64,000 nt of DNA, taken from positions 50,132,001-50,196,000 of the forward strand of contig CM027380.1 of assembly GCA_015680905.1 (NCBI GenBank). Reading direction: 5' to 3'. How positions within the stretch are numbered: the first letter of the stretch is position 1; each line of letters opens with the position of its first letter. The stretch comes from Coptis chinensis (lineage: Eukaryota; Streptophyta; Magnoliopsida; Ranunculales; Ranunculaceae). Position numbers and translations under genes: made by a program. Positions 32,290-43,431 of the stretch are shown here, one piece after another. The notes under the pieces were generated by a model, which did not search any database, was not told the DNA's origin, and was given only the letters and a program-made list of their open reading frames with translations.

Positions 32290-32665
32290 GACAAGATGTG
32301 GAAACCGTGTGAGAAAGAGAGTGGAGGGGTTGAGCCTTTCACTGAGACGAGTTCAGAATTATACATGGGGCAAAGTAAGGGGCCCCAAGTGACTTCCCGT
32401 GTCTATAACACCATGGAGTGGGAAGAGCCCTTTGCGGTCGAAGTGATACAAATCACACATGGGGCATTGAGCCCCAGAATAGAGATGGACAGCGGGGGGG
32501 ATGAGCCCTTTGCTGACATAATCCCATTGTTAAGCAGGGGACAAGAGGAGTTGTCCTCATTCGTGGACGAGAGAGTTGAACTACACGTGGGGCATTGAAC
32601 CCAGAAGTAGCAAAAGTCAGCGGAGGGGATGAGCCCTTCGCCGATACCAGGCCGGAGCGGAGTCG
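32290..32665 (+). repeat. degenerate tandem repeats between pol and the antisense ORF
   Basis: About four imperfect units of roughly 90-110 bp share ACATGGGGCATTGAGCCC and GGGGATGAGCCCTTTGCYGA-like strings (for example near 32339, 32457, 32500, 32587, 32625). Short open frames across them (32296-32598, 32403-32687) are not conserved. Tat elements are known for hypervariable tandem repeats in this place, which can seed satellite DNA. Confidence 0.75.
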
Positions 32666-32699
32666 GTGGCGAGTTGAGACGTACCAATTGAATTATGTG

Positions 32700-33258
32700 G
32701 TTGTAGACTAGAGTTATAGATTACACGCGGTTCGTGGAGATGGACCACTTCTGGCTAGGTAGCTAAGCAGAAAGAGAACGGCTGAGAAAGAATACTAACT
32801 ATCTAAGTCAATGCAGCAAAATCTCAGGAAAGATATATAGACATGAGAAGATGGGGTATGGATGTACAATAAAAATTAATCAAGCATTGGAATCCATAGC
32901 TAAAGAAACAACGCACATGAAACAAAAACAAGCATTCTTTGAAACAAAACAAACATCAAATGTTTACAGAACAAAAGAGTGAATATGGTAAGAGTTCAAG
33001 AGTTCAGATGTAGCATAATGCAAAAGAGAAGAGCTAAAGCTGCTCGGTTGTGGGGTTACCATGAGACCGGATATCAGAGTCTTCGTCTATGGCCGCAGTT
33101 GCGGAGTCGTTGGTAGCCGCTGCTAGAGTGGACGAGTCCTTTTGACTGGGAGGATCGAGGATGACATTAGTGGGTCGTCCGACCTCCAGTGCGGCATCAG
33201 TTCTGTCAAGCTCAGGGTTGGTGGGCCTTTCGGGGAGGAGTCTCCCTTCTCGAGTGAG
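32700..33258. other. Tat 3' spacer, nothing further seen
   Basis: Non-coding, A-rich near 32870-33000, ending at the 3' end of the antisense ORF. Confidence 0.5.
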
Positions 33259-35401
33259 TCACACGTGCTCTTCTTGAATCTTCCGGGCTACTCGCTTATC
33301 GGCCAACAGCTTAAAGTGGCTGCGTAAGGCTGCTATGTTGGCTTGGTGTTGTTGTTGCAAGGCAGTGGAGTCAGCTTGATGTGTCTGCGTAAGGGTATCC
33401 ATGGCTTCTTGATGTTGGTGAGCAAGAGCGTCCAAGTCGCATTGGTGCTGTTGAAGAAGTTTTTCTCTCTGTCGTTCCAGGCGTTCAATGACTTTGTCCA
33501 TATCATGCTGGTGAGTCGACTCCGCGAACCTAAGCTCGTCTTGGGCTCGGATTTTTGCAAGGTTGGCAGCTTCCAGATCGGATTGAAGCTCGACATAGGC
33601 GCTTCTTAAGCCTTTAGGTCTGCAGAGTTCTTTCTCAAGGGATACTACTTTATTCTTGGCGTTGAGGAGTCCACGAACCATGTAAGAGATGTCCAAGCTT
33701 ACCTAGAATCATAGGGCGAGATGTAAAAAAAAAAAAAAAAAAAAAGAGGGAGAGAGTGCGTACCCTTTCCCAGTTGGTATACAATGACGTACGATGCTGA
33801 TCGAACGAACCCTTATCAGAATACATTATGTCTTTCAGAAAATGAGCATTATAAAAAAGAGAAGAGGTGACGGCCGCATTGTCCAAGGCAGAGTCGGCGG
33901 TGGTTAGCCTGCGATTGCGTATGTTGAACACGGGACGAAAATCTTCCACAGGGGACAAATCAGAAGAAGGAACAACAGGGGGACAAGGTTCTTTGCCAGG
34001 GCGGTGAGTGTGTTGGGAAGGGATTGCAGATTGAAAGGGTTGGGAAGTGATGGGCTCAGGATCTTCTGAGACGGAGTTCTGCTGGGCGATTTGGTCGGAC
34101 TCGGCAGAGGTGGAAGTCCGCGGCCTTTTGGTTGGCGGTGCTTTAGCAGATACATTGATTTCAGGGACAGGTATCTCCATGACATCGTCATCTCCATTGG
34201 AATCGCTGTCAAACAATTTCTGTTTGCGGATATCCATATCATTAGTGGGGAAAAGGGGAGAGGTGTATTGATCGTCCCAAGTGGATATGGAGCGGAAAGA
34301 GGGAATGTCTTCGGGAGCAGAGTAAGGGCGGGGTTCACAAGATTTGCGTAACCGTGAGGAAGGTGGGGAATGACGACGGTGGGAGCTTGGGTTTTGGGAT
34401 CTTTTTCTGGGAGGGGGTGAGGCTTGCGGTTTCCTTTCTTTGGGAGGAGGGGGACGGTAAAATGGAGCAGATAAGCCGCAGAAAGTTTGTAGGTCAGGGA
34501 TTTGCAATAACGGAGTAGTGGTGGTAGGATTGATACCCATGAGTTCGACTTGACCAGCACCAAGATCGCGGAGCCTCTGGAAGACGGGACATGAGATGCC
34601 TGAGTAAATTTGAGATTTGGAATCCTGTCGCCAACCTACAAAATGGAGAAAATCAGCGGTTAGTGGACAACGATACAGACGGTTAAAGAGATAAGAATAA
34701 TAAAGATACTCACCACGGGCTATGAAGGCGAGATGGTTAAGTGTCAGTTCTGGAGGAAGGTCCACAGACAAAAACTGCCCCGATACGTATAAAGGGTAGT
34801 GGTGCCACACCTTATCGGAGGTAGTGACGCGGAGCAAGAGGGGGGACTTCTGATGGCGCACACAGAAGGATTGGTACCCCACACCGACATCCTTGGTGCT
34901 CTTCTTGAGGAAATAGTGAGAAATGATATCGCGGCTGGTGATCTGAGGTTCACCAGCTTTATTGTATGAGTTCGCGGCAAACATTGTCCGCCAAAAGTTC
35001 CCAATGCCTTGGCATGGGGGGATATTGAAATGATTACATACTTCAACGTCCAGGAGGGTGAGGGGAAGCTGTAGACCGACAACTATTTGACCCATAGTGA
35101 TCACGAGGCACCCCGGTCTGCGGGGAACCAGGTGGGGGTAATGGGTGGTGGATGGCACATGCTCTAGATTTATATTGGCAAGAATGCCATAAGAAACCCT
35201 AATTGAGTCTAAATCGGGGCGGCGGCATCGAGATGGTGGAGGTAATGGGGGACCTTGACGCCCCGAAGTGGATGGTACTGCCACAGACGATGTAGGGGGT
35301 GGTGACGCTACCCCAAGGGATGGAGATGAGCCCGATTCATCGGATTCACTGGCCAACATCGGAAATGTAGAGGAACAGACGCGAGATATGAACAAACCCA
35401 A
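33259..35401 (-). CDS. Tat antisense ORF with two likely introns (667 residues after splicing)
   Basis: Exons 35401-34714, 34635-33764 and 33702-33259 on the minus strand join in frame. Intron 1 (34636-34713, 78 bp) has G|GTGAGTA and TTTTGTAG. Intron 2 (33703-33763, 61 bp) has AGG|GTACGC, a long pyrimidine run and ATTCTAG. A Ser/Pro-rich N-terminus is followed by a globular region (about 70-290) with GQIVVGLQLPLTLLDVEVCN and HFNIPPCQGIGNFWR, then a Pro/Lys/Arg-rich linker (about 300-470) and a C-terminal Gln/His-rich coiled coil (521-667). The globular part resembles the plant putative gypsy-type transposon domain. Antisense ORFs here are known in Tat elements such as Grande. The function is unknown. 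The start could also be the Met at 35356. Without splicing the second frame would end in a poly-Phe run, which favours the introns. Confidence 0.75.
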
Positions 35402-35869
35402 ATAACCAGTTCAAACTAAAAGAGAAGGAGTCCAAAAAACGTACCGGTGGGAACAAGGACAGAGATGTTAGGCCTGAAAAAGGGTGCCAAAAGTGGAGGG
35501 GAATCGCCAGAAGAATAGTGGAGCTCGCACTGACAGAGGCTGATCGGAAAAGAGAGAATAATGGCAGAGCAAGAGAAGGAAAAGAAGGAAATGAGAAAGA
35601 GGGAGAAGGAAAGGAGTTTAAAAAGGGGGAAGGGTAAAGGGGTAAATGTAGAGAGTTGGGGAATTCGAGGAGTTGGAGTGACAATCCAGCCAGGATGAGA
35701 CATGTGAGGGCGTGAGACACGAGGGTGGCTGGAACATGCGTGATGATGATAGTTCACCTCACACACAAATCGAGGAAAAAGGGGTAGGGGCAATGAACAG
35801 AAAAGACAAGCGATGAAGGTTTTCGACCCCGGATCCTTTAACATGACCGCGGAGTCGAGAAGGGGCATT
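35402..35869. other. antisense-ORF upstream region before the Tat 3' LTR
   Basis: Purine-rich on the plus strand. It would hold the promoter of the antisense ORF (a TTTAAA string near 35617). The frames 35346-35880 are low-complexity Phe/Ser/Pro-rich shadows. The polypurine tract CGAGAAGGGGCATT ends at 35869. Confidence 0.45.
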
Positions 35870-36153
35870 TGTAGTGGCATAATGTGGAAAAGATGACTGG
35901 GTTAGCGATGCAGGGGATAGAATGCAAAATACTAAAGAAAAAGGGAGAGCACTGGATCGTAACCGCAGAACCCTAGACCGCAGACGTGGCACTGGTACGG
36001 ACGGGAGGCGGACCGTAAGATGGAAGGATAGATGGATGACTCAAAAAGGAAGGGGGAGATATAAAAGGAACAGTGTGAGAAGAGAAAAAAGAAAAGAGAA
36101 AGGAGAGTGAGAGAGAGAGAGGGTGCTAGGTTGAGTTGTTTTGTGCTCACACA
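35870..36153 (+). repeat. 3' LTR of the Tat element
   Basis: It starts TGTAGTGGCATAATGTGG and ends GTGCTCACACA, differing from the 5' LTR at only a handful of positions plus a 4-bp GA-repeat length change. It is followed by the ATAAG duplication. Confidence 0.92.
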
Positions 36154-36445
36154 ATAAGGAAAACTAGTAATTACCATAGTCTACATATATAACATAATTC
36201 ACAAGAAATGAAAGGAAAATGAGCAGAAAAATTCAGTTTAAATAGCCCGTCGTCAAGGAAGCAGAACTCCTTACACAGATGTTTAAATGCAATGAAACTG
36301 GTCTATTTGAAAATAGATTGGAAAAACTAACTTTTTTGTGCAAGCCATCCCGACTGGATTCTGACTCTATCTATGATTAACTTGAGCCCAAATATTATAG
36401 ATTGACGAATACCGAAGAGTCAACATTTTTTCTAGCCACTTAAAC

Positions 36446-36714
36446 CTATGGTCTCAATAGGCAATGATTATAAGAACCAAGTGAATCATATATGAGGAGT
36501 AAAACTAAATAGATATCCTTGCCTTTAAACTTAAGAAACCAGCAAAACACAAGCTTTTGAAAACATTTTACCAACTCCTTTGAGGGTTCTTTCCTTCTCA
36601 ACCTCAAGGCCATGAGCTGATTTAGTAGCATAGGTCTTACATTTTGGTGAAGAAAAAGCTGTAGCAATGCCACCGCCTTCACAGATGTGAGAGGCCGGAC
36701 ACTTGTCAGGCAAA
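36446..36714 (-). other. open stretch downstream of the ATG8 fragment, unrecognised
   Basis: The minus-strand frame 36755-36531 continues past the ATG8 piece with KARDLPDKCPASHICEGGG and a Lys-rich tail. It is out of frame with ATG8 homology and I do not recognise it. It may be captured DNA from another source or chance. Confidence 0.3.
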
Positions 36715-37007
36715 TCTCGGGCCTTAGACTCCATCTTAACCATTTTTCTCGTCATATATTGCAGACATTAATGCTCTTGAAACAAACACATACAGACACC
36801 TCTGTCATTTAAAAGAACTTTGTATTCTAAAAGAATAGAAACGAGCCTACCAATTATTGAATCTATAAAAACTTCAGAAGAAAACTACCTGCAGTAGGGA
36901 GGACATTGTCTACAAATATGAAGATTGCCTTTTCAGCACTCAGCTTGATTCTTTTGTGGATGACAAAGACAAATTGACCCACTGTCTAGTCAGCTGGAAT
37001 TAGATAC
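36715..37007 (-). pseudogene. ATG8: captured ATG8 (autophagy ubiquitin-like protein) fragment in the CACTA
   Basis: The minus-strand exon 37007-36889 (TATAG acceptor, GCAG|GTAG donor) reads [16 protein letters not shown] and [17 protein letters not shown] then VLPTA. This is the ATG8 core; one Leu codon has become TAG. The next exon, from 36773 (acceptor AAGAG), joins in phase and reads ALMSAIYDEKNG before degenerating (stops, no YSGENTFG end). ATG8 is conjugated to phosphatidylethanolamine on autophagosomes. The N-terminal exons (lipid-binding Lys/Arg helices) and the C-terminal Gly are missing, so this is a non-functional captured piece. Introns are retained, showing capture from genomic DNA rather than cDNA. 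Confidence 0.88.
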
Positions 37008-37009
37008 CT

Positions 37010-38035
37010 ATAAAATTATTGTTCAGCATACAAGACAAGATCTCAACTACTTTTCTAGCATGACTGTACTTCCTTGTAGCGGAATGACATACAGAAACCA
37101 AAAAAGAAAGTAGGATTTACTTTAAAAATTACCTTTAGGAATAAAATACTTAGAATAGCAAAGAACTACCAGGAGACACAACTCGTAATATAGAATCATA
37201 GTCCCAAGAGATACTGAGGTTGGCAGAATCCAAAATGTCTCATCCCCTTTTTTCCGAGGCTAGGAGAGAATAAGAGTAGTGGGTTCATTGATAATATTCA
37301 TTGTTATATTCAAGAGCAATGTCATAAGCATAGATCACTAACAACAATTGGATACAATTATACATAATTCAGTCCCTAATTTATTCAATCGAACTAAGTG
37401 AATACTACCATTAATCACAATCTTATCAAACCATAAAGGGATGCAACACAAAGTACCAAAACACCTTAAACTTTGCCAACAAATTAAGTAAGCCCAACAT
37501 CACCCCCATCACATCAAGCAACCCACAAACCAAAAACATAAAGAAATACCCAATTTTATCCTAAGGATTAGCAATACAAGAAATTATAGCAATTCCATAG
37601 CCATAGATTTCAATTCTTATACGTAAGAGGTGTTTACCACGAACTAGAAATCAATCTCACAAAGAATAAGCAATTAAAGAGCTAGAATCCAATATTCATA
37701 TGCAAATAAAATTGAAATTCAACTAACCGCAGTAGGAAACAAAACCAATTAAAATTAGAATAAGGAGAATTACAAGCTCCCATTTGGGTACGTGGTTCAT
37801 TCAGCTTTCCTCTCCCCTTCTTTTTTGCTACATGTCCCCCCTTTTTTCAAGCCTCTTTATCCCCCTTCAATAAGAGTGGCAACCCATCATCTGTCCTTCC
37901 ACCAGCTTGAGGTTCAATAAAGAGAGATACCCTCTTAGGTAAGTATGTAACCAATGGGTTACTCTTTTAAGTCCAACACCTAATTCCAACTACAAGCATG
38001 AGGTGTAAGATATTCCAAACTTATTAATTTTGCCC
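37010..38035. other. CACTA interior, no further genes seen
   Basis: AT-rich. No ATG8 N-terminal exon was found on the minus strand up to about 37.5 kb. Some sequence near 37200-37260 looks gene-like in composition but matches no family I know. Confidence 0.35.
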
Positions 38036-38040
38036 ATGGC

Positions 38041-39614
38041 TGATAAGTGCTCAAAAAGTGCTATTTAACCTTCGATTATGCCTCTTGTTTAGCCATCTTA
38101 GTGGACTAATAGTATTTATAAGTTGTGTTTTAAGACTCTACAGGTGAAAAAAAGAGTTTTGTAGAATATTAGAGAAAATGGGGTAAAACGGAGCAATTCG
38201 GAGCATTAAGGATCACATGGGAGGCCCGTGGACAATCATGGAGAAGGCCAAGGAATTAGAGTTATTAAAGATGCGACTTGGACCTATTTTAAAGCCTATT
38301 TGGAAGCCCAAGGCCAAAGGATTCGTTACATGGACCAAAGCCCGCAAAAGAGGATATAAGGATAGAGCAGAAGAGACAAAATCGGCTAACGCGTCTGGGA
38401 CGCATGGATCGAGCGTCCAAACACATTGATTGCATCTGAGACACATGAATAGTGCGTCCAGACGCATGGATCAACACTGTAGCCAATTTCTTCTCAGTTT
38501 TGGAGACAAAGTTGGACTTCGAAAGAAGTCTATTTGTATTAGGAAACAAATGACGGTTTGGAATGCTTCTAGAGCTCATTGTAACCTCTATAAATAGAGG
38601 ACCTAAGTACCTCATGTAATTTGCCAATTCACTTATACTCTTGTCTCCAGAACTTGAGGCAGAGAGAGATTAATAATAAAAGATTGGTTTTAACTAGTTG
38701 AGTCTTAATAAATTAGTCTTTCTAGTCTTATGTTCTTCAACTCTTCTTCTTCGTGTTCTTCCTTCTTTATAGAAGGCTAATCTTCTCCTTCAAGTGAGAA
38801 GATGAAGCCGGTGTTTAAGGTTTAATGATCCTTCTGGTTCATGGTGTTCTTCAATTAGGTTAGTTCTTTATGTTTTTAGTCATTAGTTCCATTGCCCAGA
38901 CCAGGGGATGGAAGTATAGATTAAGGTTTTTATTTATTGCAATCGAATATCATGCTAGTTTAGGGTTGTATTTATTGCAATTGAATATTTGTTAGTAACA
39001 TGCTTTTATTTATTGCAATTGAATACAATGCTAGAATAGGGTTTTATTTATTGTCATTGAATATTATACTATTATTCTCTACTTTTCTTCTAGTTGTGTA
39101 GTGTTTTAGAGTAAGGGAAATATTCATTGTGTTTGCCTTAGATGGTGATTCATTGAATAGCTGCACAAGCTCATATAAAAGGAAAGAAGATACTAGTAAC
39201 ATGAACATAGGAACAACCTTAAGTAGAGTTATTAGTTAACGATGTTTCGTCCAAGAGGGCATCGCCACTCGCTCGATTGCCTAATTGTAGTTTACTTATG
39301 AGAATAACTATGAAGCAAAAGGTTATTGAATCAAAAGTATTGGTGGATTCTAATCTCTTGAATTCTCTTTCTTATAAATTCTCAATAGTTTAGTTTAGTA
39401 TTAGAATCTAAAATATATAATAATAGTTTTTAATCCCTCAGACCCCCTTTCCAGTCCTGTCCTTCATATAAACATACACTTAAAAGTGGAACGATACCCT
39501 ACTCATCCTTTACTTATTGAGGGATAATTAGGTTTTGATACGCTTCTATTTTGTTCAATGACCATCATCTATCCATATCCAACATCTCATCTACACACAA
39601 AAGAAAGCTTGTCA
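38041..39614 (+). mobile_element. Athila-type solo LTR inside the CACTA
   Basis: 1574 bp from TGATAAGTGCTCAAAAAGTG to ...AGCTTGTCA, flanked by ATGGC (38036-38040 and 39615-39619). It is the same family as 16834-18358 but in opposite orientation. Internal sequence is absent, so it arose by recombination between two LTRs. The ORFs 38213-38627 lie within it and are not genes. Confidence 0.92.
38589..38596 (+). promoter_or_regulatory. TATA box of the solo LTR
   Basis: CCTCTATAAATAGAGG forms a TATA box within a small palindrome. About 120-200 bp upstream are several GCGTC/GACGC motifs (38387-38470) that also occur in the sister LTR at 16834-18358. Confidence 0.6.
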
Positions 39615-39619
39615 ATGGC

Positions 39620-40961
39620 CCATGCACATGTTCTCTGGTACGTGGCTACCCAATTCATGTTGCCTATATATATATAATGATTCTAGTGAACCATAACTAA
39701 TCCATATAATAAAACCCAATTATACTAATGTATATACAACTAGTTGCATACTTATTGTCAATAAAATCGACACTTTTTTAAATTTTCAGTATATATATAT
39801 ATATATTTACTCACATAAAGCTTAACCTTTTAGCTTTGACATAAAGAAATTAACCAAAAACTCTACTCGTGTATGCAACGTGTACAATTGAATAATTGAA
39901 ACACTACTAAACTTAATTTTCCAAAAACACCTTTAAGTGAATTCTAGATTATAACATTTATTGGGGATGATTGTGATATCATTATAGTATGTTACAAATT
40001 CCACAATATTGTTCTATCATAAACAGGAAAGAAAAGAAAAAAATGAAACAATAATAAGAGATACCTAGTAAGTTTATGGGTGTCAAAATCAAACAATACT
40101 CACAAATCTGGATGCAAGTAAGCCGTTAACACTAACTGAAGCTTGAAGTTATGGTTAAGGCACAAGCAATTACTAGTTGCTAACAAGGATTTGATTTTTT
40201 AATGTGAATCCAATGTTTTAGTCCAAGACATTGCATTACATTAAACTACAAGAATAATTTTTTCACTTCTATTATCTATTCCAATACTATTTAAAAGAAG
40301 TAAAAAGAAAAACCTCGTTGACTATAAAACCTGATAAGAAACTGAACTTGAGAACACCATATATGAAGCTATAAACATACAATCTTTTACATAATAATCC
40401 AAAGTCTAACCACCATAAGCTAAAACCTTAATGTCACAAACTTGTTACACTAAAAACACTACATTAATTAGTTGTTACCTTGAGCGGATCGAACACTTTC
40501 GAAGAAGCTTACAACAAAGAACGACATCAAGCACCTTCAAAAACTTAAAATATTGAACCCCAAATCATGAATTTGATAGAGAATGATTAAAAGTAAGCAA
40601 TTTGGTTCAAAACCAAAGCATTAGTAACAACCAATAAGAGAAATTGGTACCTTATGAACAGAGAACTGGAAAATTTCTCAGTTTGTGTGATATCTGAATT
40701 GGAACCTTAACAAACAGAGATAAAAAAAAAATCAATCTTTAATGAAATTTCATAAAAATGTCATTTTTTTCTCATTTTAAAAACAATCTTGTACTGGATT
40801 CTATAAAATCAACATAATAAACAACAATCAACAAAACTTAAATATGTTCAACAAAAAAGGAAAACCCAGACCATGACTGACAATTACTTACCTCTATTAA
40901 AGAGAATCCTTTGTTCAATAGATCGAACAATTTTGCCTAAAAATGAAATCTCGAAACCATG
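39620..40961. other. CACTA interior right part, no genes seen
   Basis: AT-rich with a TA microsatellite near 39790. No recognisable ORF. This is probably untranslated or degenerate transposon DNA. Confidence 0.4.
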
Positions 40962-41085
40962 ACTATACAAAACCAAAATTAGAATCAAAACCCTAAATAA
41001 TTATTTGTAGAAAGAGGAAGATAACTATACAAAACCAAAATTAGAATCAAAACCCTAAATAATTATTTGTAGAAAGAGGAAGATG
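40962..41085. repeat. 62-bp exact tandem duplication in the CACTA
   Basis: The 62-bp unit starting ACTATACAAAACCAAAATTA occurs at 40962-41023 and 41024-41085 with no difference seen, so the duplication is young. Confidence 0.9.
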
Positions 41086-41299
41086 AGATGAAGAACAAGA
41101 AAGAAGAAATGGAGAGGACGAACTCTACGACACGGCAGCAGTGCAGCACTACTCGTCCAAGCTCGCAGTTTTCTCGTTTTATCCTTTCGGTCAGGCTTTT
41201 TCCTTTGTTTTCTCTTTTTTAGATGAGCACGAGAAGTGAAAAACTCCCGCTTGAGTTTATCTTTCTTTTTCTCCCATGTGATTTATTATTTTTATGATT

Positions 41300-41489
41300 T
41301 TTCTTAGTTTCAAACATATTACTAATCGTCACTAAATATCTACATAAATGTTATTGAATAATTCAACTATTTAAGCAACGGTTAATAGTATGCCTAACGG
41401 ATAATAAATGTGATTAACTTTCTAACGGATGAAGAAGTGTTACTAATGATAAATCCTAATTGTGGCCAATTCACCCAAATGGTGTAGTG
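41300..41489. repeat. CACTA right subterminal repeats and terminal repeat
   Basis: TAACGGAT, TTACTAAT and CAACGGTTAAT strings lead into the end AATGGTGTAGTG, the inverse of the left end. Confidence 0.75.
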
Positions 41490-41870
41490 AAGATAAACAA
41501 CTATATAATGAACTATGCTATGAAATGCAATGACATCTGTTTTTGAAACTTTTGGGTAGCGTGCATAAGTAGGTTCTCACAAGGAATGTGTCAAGGCACA
41601 TAAAACTCTAATTTTTCCACTGAAGTTTGCTAACTTCAGTGAGCAGTGGGCACACGTTTCCTCATAATCTCAATGACAATCCAAGAAAGCCGAGGTCGAT
41701 CGAACACATCTACTACTTACTATCACACCAAATTAATCCTAATTGAGCTAGAGGTATTTATTAGGTGATACAGGGTTGAGGTGATGGTTTAAGAAAAAAT
41801 GGAATGGATATTCAAATAAATAAGTTGAGATAATAGGGTCTTCAATTACATGTAACTAGAGAAAACCTTG
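41490..41870 (-). other. Athila 3' non-coding region between CACTA and solo LTR
   Basis: The reverse complement matches about 14450-14810 of the element at 9327-16107 (for example CTCACTGAAGTTAGCAAAC-like and GGTATTTATTAGG strings). It ends with the CCTTG duplicated at 43427-43431. Confidence 0.65.
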
Positions 41871-43426
41871 TGATAAGAGCCCAAAACTGTAGTTTTAACC
41901 CCTTAACAATATTGCTGTTAGACCAATTATGTGATTAATAATTAATATAGGTTTATCACAAATTACGTGTTTTTGAGTATTTTAGGCTTTGGAGTTGAAT
42001 AAATGTAAATTCGTTACTAATTAGGCGCTAAAAGGAGCTAAAGAGATTGCTATGAAAGTTCTATGAAGAAAGCCCAAGTTTTATGGAGAAAAAGCCCTTA
42101 AAAAGCCCAAGTCAAAGCTGTTAAGTGAAAGTCAAATCGGATTAGAAAGTTGAAGAAAAGTCAAAAGAACTTCAAAAGACCATATCTTTGGACTTAGACC
42201 TCGGATTTGGGCCCATTTTATATCAAAATGACCGGCTCAGAAACATTTTTTCAATGGTCCAGACCTTGACTCTATCAGAGTAGTATAAGTTGGTAGAAAC
42301 TCGTGCTACAGTAACACGAACAGAATGGAAAGTCTTGGATTCAACAAATTGGGTTTTGGGCTCAATTTTTCGGCCCAAAACATGACTCCTCAGCCCATGC
42401 ACGAATTTGGAGATCTAGCTCTTCTATATCAAGAGACAAAAGCTTAGCTCTTAAGTTATCTAGATCTAAACCTAGTTCTAGTTTATAAAATTTAGTTTTG
42501 TAATATATAATTAGTTTTAATTGATTAAATTAGTTTATATAGATTAATCTAGTTAGTTGTCAATTTTATTAGTTGTGAGAACAAGTTTTGAATTTTAGAA
42601 TAAATTACTTAGTTATATTTCAATATTTAAATTCGAATTCAATTTTTCATTCATAGATTTAGTTATTTTAAATTGATAATTAGTATTCATAATCTTAGTT
42701 CTAAATTAGTTTAAATTTCAATTGTAATCCATGTTTGAATCTTAGACTATTGTTAATTTAGATTAAGAAAGTTTAATTAGTTATTCAATAATGACTTGTT
42801 TTTATTGTTCTTGTGTTAGAAATGATAGTCTAATGAATTCTAGCTAAATCTCTATTAGAGGGGTTTGATGAAGCCTTTATGAAAACTTGATTGTATAGTG
42901 TAGAACTAATTGTAAGAGTCTATTCCACTCTAGAAGGTAGTTGATTCGTCATGAAAATAGGTTGGACTTCCTCACATGCTAGTCATTATTTGGTAGAGAT
43001 TGTCATGATTGATTAGGAATTAGAACGACCAATTCTTATCGTAAGAACGTAAGAATTGGATTACAACAATCTATACTAGTTTATTAAGTTGGATTCAAGG
43101 TGGAATCAAATTTCCCTAATTCTTTATCTAGATTCAAACCTTAGCATTTCGTAGTTGAGTTATTCATATCTTGTTAGTTAAATTTGCATCGTAGTATTAA
43201 ATTCCCACCATTACTCTCACTAACTTTGGCTAGGACTGATAATATTAGAAAACATTGAATGCTAAAGAACTAGGAGTGGAACGAATCTTTTACTCCACTC
43301 TATTTCAATAGATTCGAGAGTAGAATAATCTTTGATAAACATCACGTAAAGTCTACTTTTAGTTTTACTTGCGTTTAAGTTTCAATCTTCTATTCGTGAG
43401 TAGAACTATTCATTTTACCTTTATCA
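41871..43426 (+). mobile_element. Athila-type solo LTR in the minus-strand Athila element
   Basis: 1556 bp from TGATAAGAGCCCAAAACTGT to ...ACCTTTATCA, flanked by CCTTG (41866-41870 and 43427-43431). It is closely related to the 5' LTR at 56753-58243: both contain GTAAGAGTCTATTC and GGATTACAACAATCTATG-type blocks in the same order. Confidence 0.92.
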
Positions 43427-43431
43427 CCTTG

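Larger units (their letters stand above)
26475..36153 (+). mobile_element. complete Tat-lineage Ty3/gypsy retrotransposon, 9.68 kb
   Basis: Short LTRs of 280 bp (26475-26754) and 284 bp (35870-36153) are flanked by ATAAG on both sides (26470-26474 and 36154-36158). The order is primer site, gag, protease, RT, RNase H, a second RNase H, integrase, a repeat-rich spacer and then an antisense ORF. The dual RNase H, the absence of a chromodomain and the antisense ORF before the 3' LTR mark the Tat lineage. LTRs are nearly identical, so insertion is recent, yet pol carries several stop codons. It sits inside the CACTA element. Confidence 0.92.
23872..41489. mobile_element. CACTA-type DNA transposon, 17.6 kb, non-autonomous, carrying captured gene pieces and nested elements
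   Basis: The ends are CACTACACCATAATTG and ...AATGGTGTAGTG, the diagnostic CACTA inverted termini. The Athila internal sequence resumes on both sides; the flanks are AAA and AAG, an imperfect 3-bp duplication. Subterminal regions hold many copies of (A/T)GTAACGGATATAYATCCGTTAC-like units, expected transposase-binding repeats. No TNP2/TNPD-like transposase was recognised. Inside are ATG8 exon remnants (36715-37007), several exon-like segments (24691-26353), a complete Tat retrotransposon (26475-36153) and a solo LTR (38041-39614). Without these insertions the CACTA itself is about 6.3 kb. Confidence 0.9.

Noticed and set aside
33343..34351. Plus-strand frames opposite the antisense ORF
   Set aside because: They are shadows of the longer, spliceable minus-strand ORF with recognisable domain layout.
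23869..41492. Perfect 3-bp target duplication for the CACTA
   Set aside because: Flanks are AAA and AAG, so it is imperfect; the element call rests on the CACTA ends and on host sequence resuming outside.
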